DNA of 7,552 nucleotides from Massilia sp. UBA2604 (GTDB lineage Bacteria > Pseudomonadota > Gammaproteobacteria > Burkholderiales > Burkholderiaceae_D), in NCBI GenBank assembly GCA_002339265.1, contig DDKG01000201.1:1-7552 (forward strand). The letters run 5' to 3'. Made by a program: the position numbers and the translations under genes. Positions 7,481 to 7,552 of the stretch are shown piece after piece (within the stretch, counting starts at the first letter, position 1; the number at the start of each line of letters is the position of its first letter). Below the pieces are notes generated by a model. That model saw nothing but the letters and a program-made list of their open reading frames with translations. It did no database searches and was not told where the DNA came from.

Positions 7481-7552
7481 CTCGCCTCTCTGCTGCTGAC
7501 GAACACAACGCTTCGAAGCAAGACGCAGAAAGCAGTACCGAATAAAGTTCTT
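7481..7552 (+). other. Presumed rRNA operon leader (partial, runs off the window)
   Basis: This is the transcribed region after P2. It holds a 10-base palindrome GCTTCGAAGC (7510-7519), short CTGCT/AGCAG complementarity (7490-7494 with 7531-7535), and at the very edge GTTCTT (7547-7552), which would be the beginning of a boxA antitermination element of the kind GTTCTTTAACA. A hairpin-then-boxA order is what rRNA antitermination leaders show. The 16S rRNA gene is not in the window, so the identity rests on promoter style and leader resemblance. A tRNA operon or another highly expressed transcript remains possible. Confidence 0.55.

Noticed and set aside
7462..7545. A 27-codon open frame starting at ATG 7462 with AGAGG ten bases upstream
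   Set aside because: It overlaps the P2 spacer and -10 box and the leader of the presumed rRNA operon. The ATG would lie upstream of the P2 start, the product is polar with no recognisable feature, and the purine run is better explained as an UP-like element.
1..7552. Mobile-element signs around the cassette (transposase, integrase, terminal repeats, attachment sites, CRISPR)
   Set aside because: No such gene fragment is present. The only clear inverted repeat is the terminator at 12-46, and I found no matching direct repeats at the two ends of the DJ-1/jet block.

Overview
The window carries a complete type I Wadjet plasmid-defence operon, jetABCD, on the + strand. A DJ-1/PfpI-family gene sits directly in front of it, and what looks like the promoter region of a ribosomal RNA operon lies directly behind it. 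The high GC content, the strong G/C preference at third codon positions, and a leader of the kind I remember from Oxalobacteraceae rRNA operons (tandem promoters, then a leader ending in a partial boxA-like GTTCTT) suggest a betaproteobacterium near Massilia, Duganella or Janthinobacterium. This placement rests on memory of such sequences, not on a search.

Layout. Bases 12-46 form a near-ideal intrinsic terminator that closes off whatever lies to the left. A 213-codon DJ-1/PfpI (class I glutamine amidotransferase-like) gene follows at 96-737. After six bases, in the same reading frame, comes jetA (744-2198, kleisin, DUF3375). Then come jetB (2195-2791, KITE subunit, DUF4194), jetC (2788-6156, SMC-like ATPase) and jetD (6153-7355, DUF3322 plus DUF2220/Toprim nuclease). 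The three internal jet junctions are all 4-base ATGA overlaps, so the four genes are almost certainly one transcription and translation unit. The DJ-1-like gene is probably part of it too, because jetA has no visible Shine-Dalgarno sequence of its own.

After jetD there is no terminator. Eleven bases past its stop, a TTGCGG-17-TATAGT promoter begins, followed by a second one (TTGACG-17-CATACT) preceded by an A-rich stretch. Both have the same CTCGC start to the discriminator. The window ends inside the presumed leader of this stable-RNA operon; the 16S gene itself is not in view.

How it works. In characterised Wadjet systems JetA, JetB and JetC form a MukBEF-like condensin that extrudes DNA loops with ATP. 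JetD is recruited to cut when the extruding motors meet on a small closed circle, so plasmids are destroyed and the chromosome is spared. All key motifs are intact here: Walker A, signature and Walker B in JetC, and the Toprim E-x-E and D-x-D acids in JetD. The system therefore looks functional. Wadjet itself is already described. The less familiar points are the DJ-1-like leader gene welded to jetA and the placement of the operon directly against an rRNA-type promoter without insulation.
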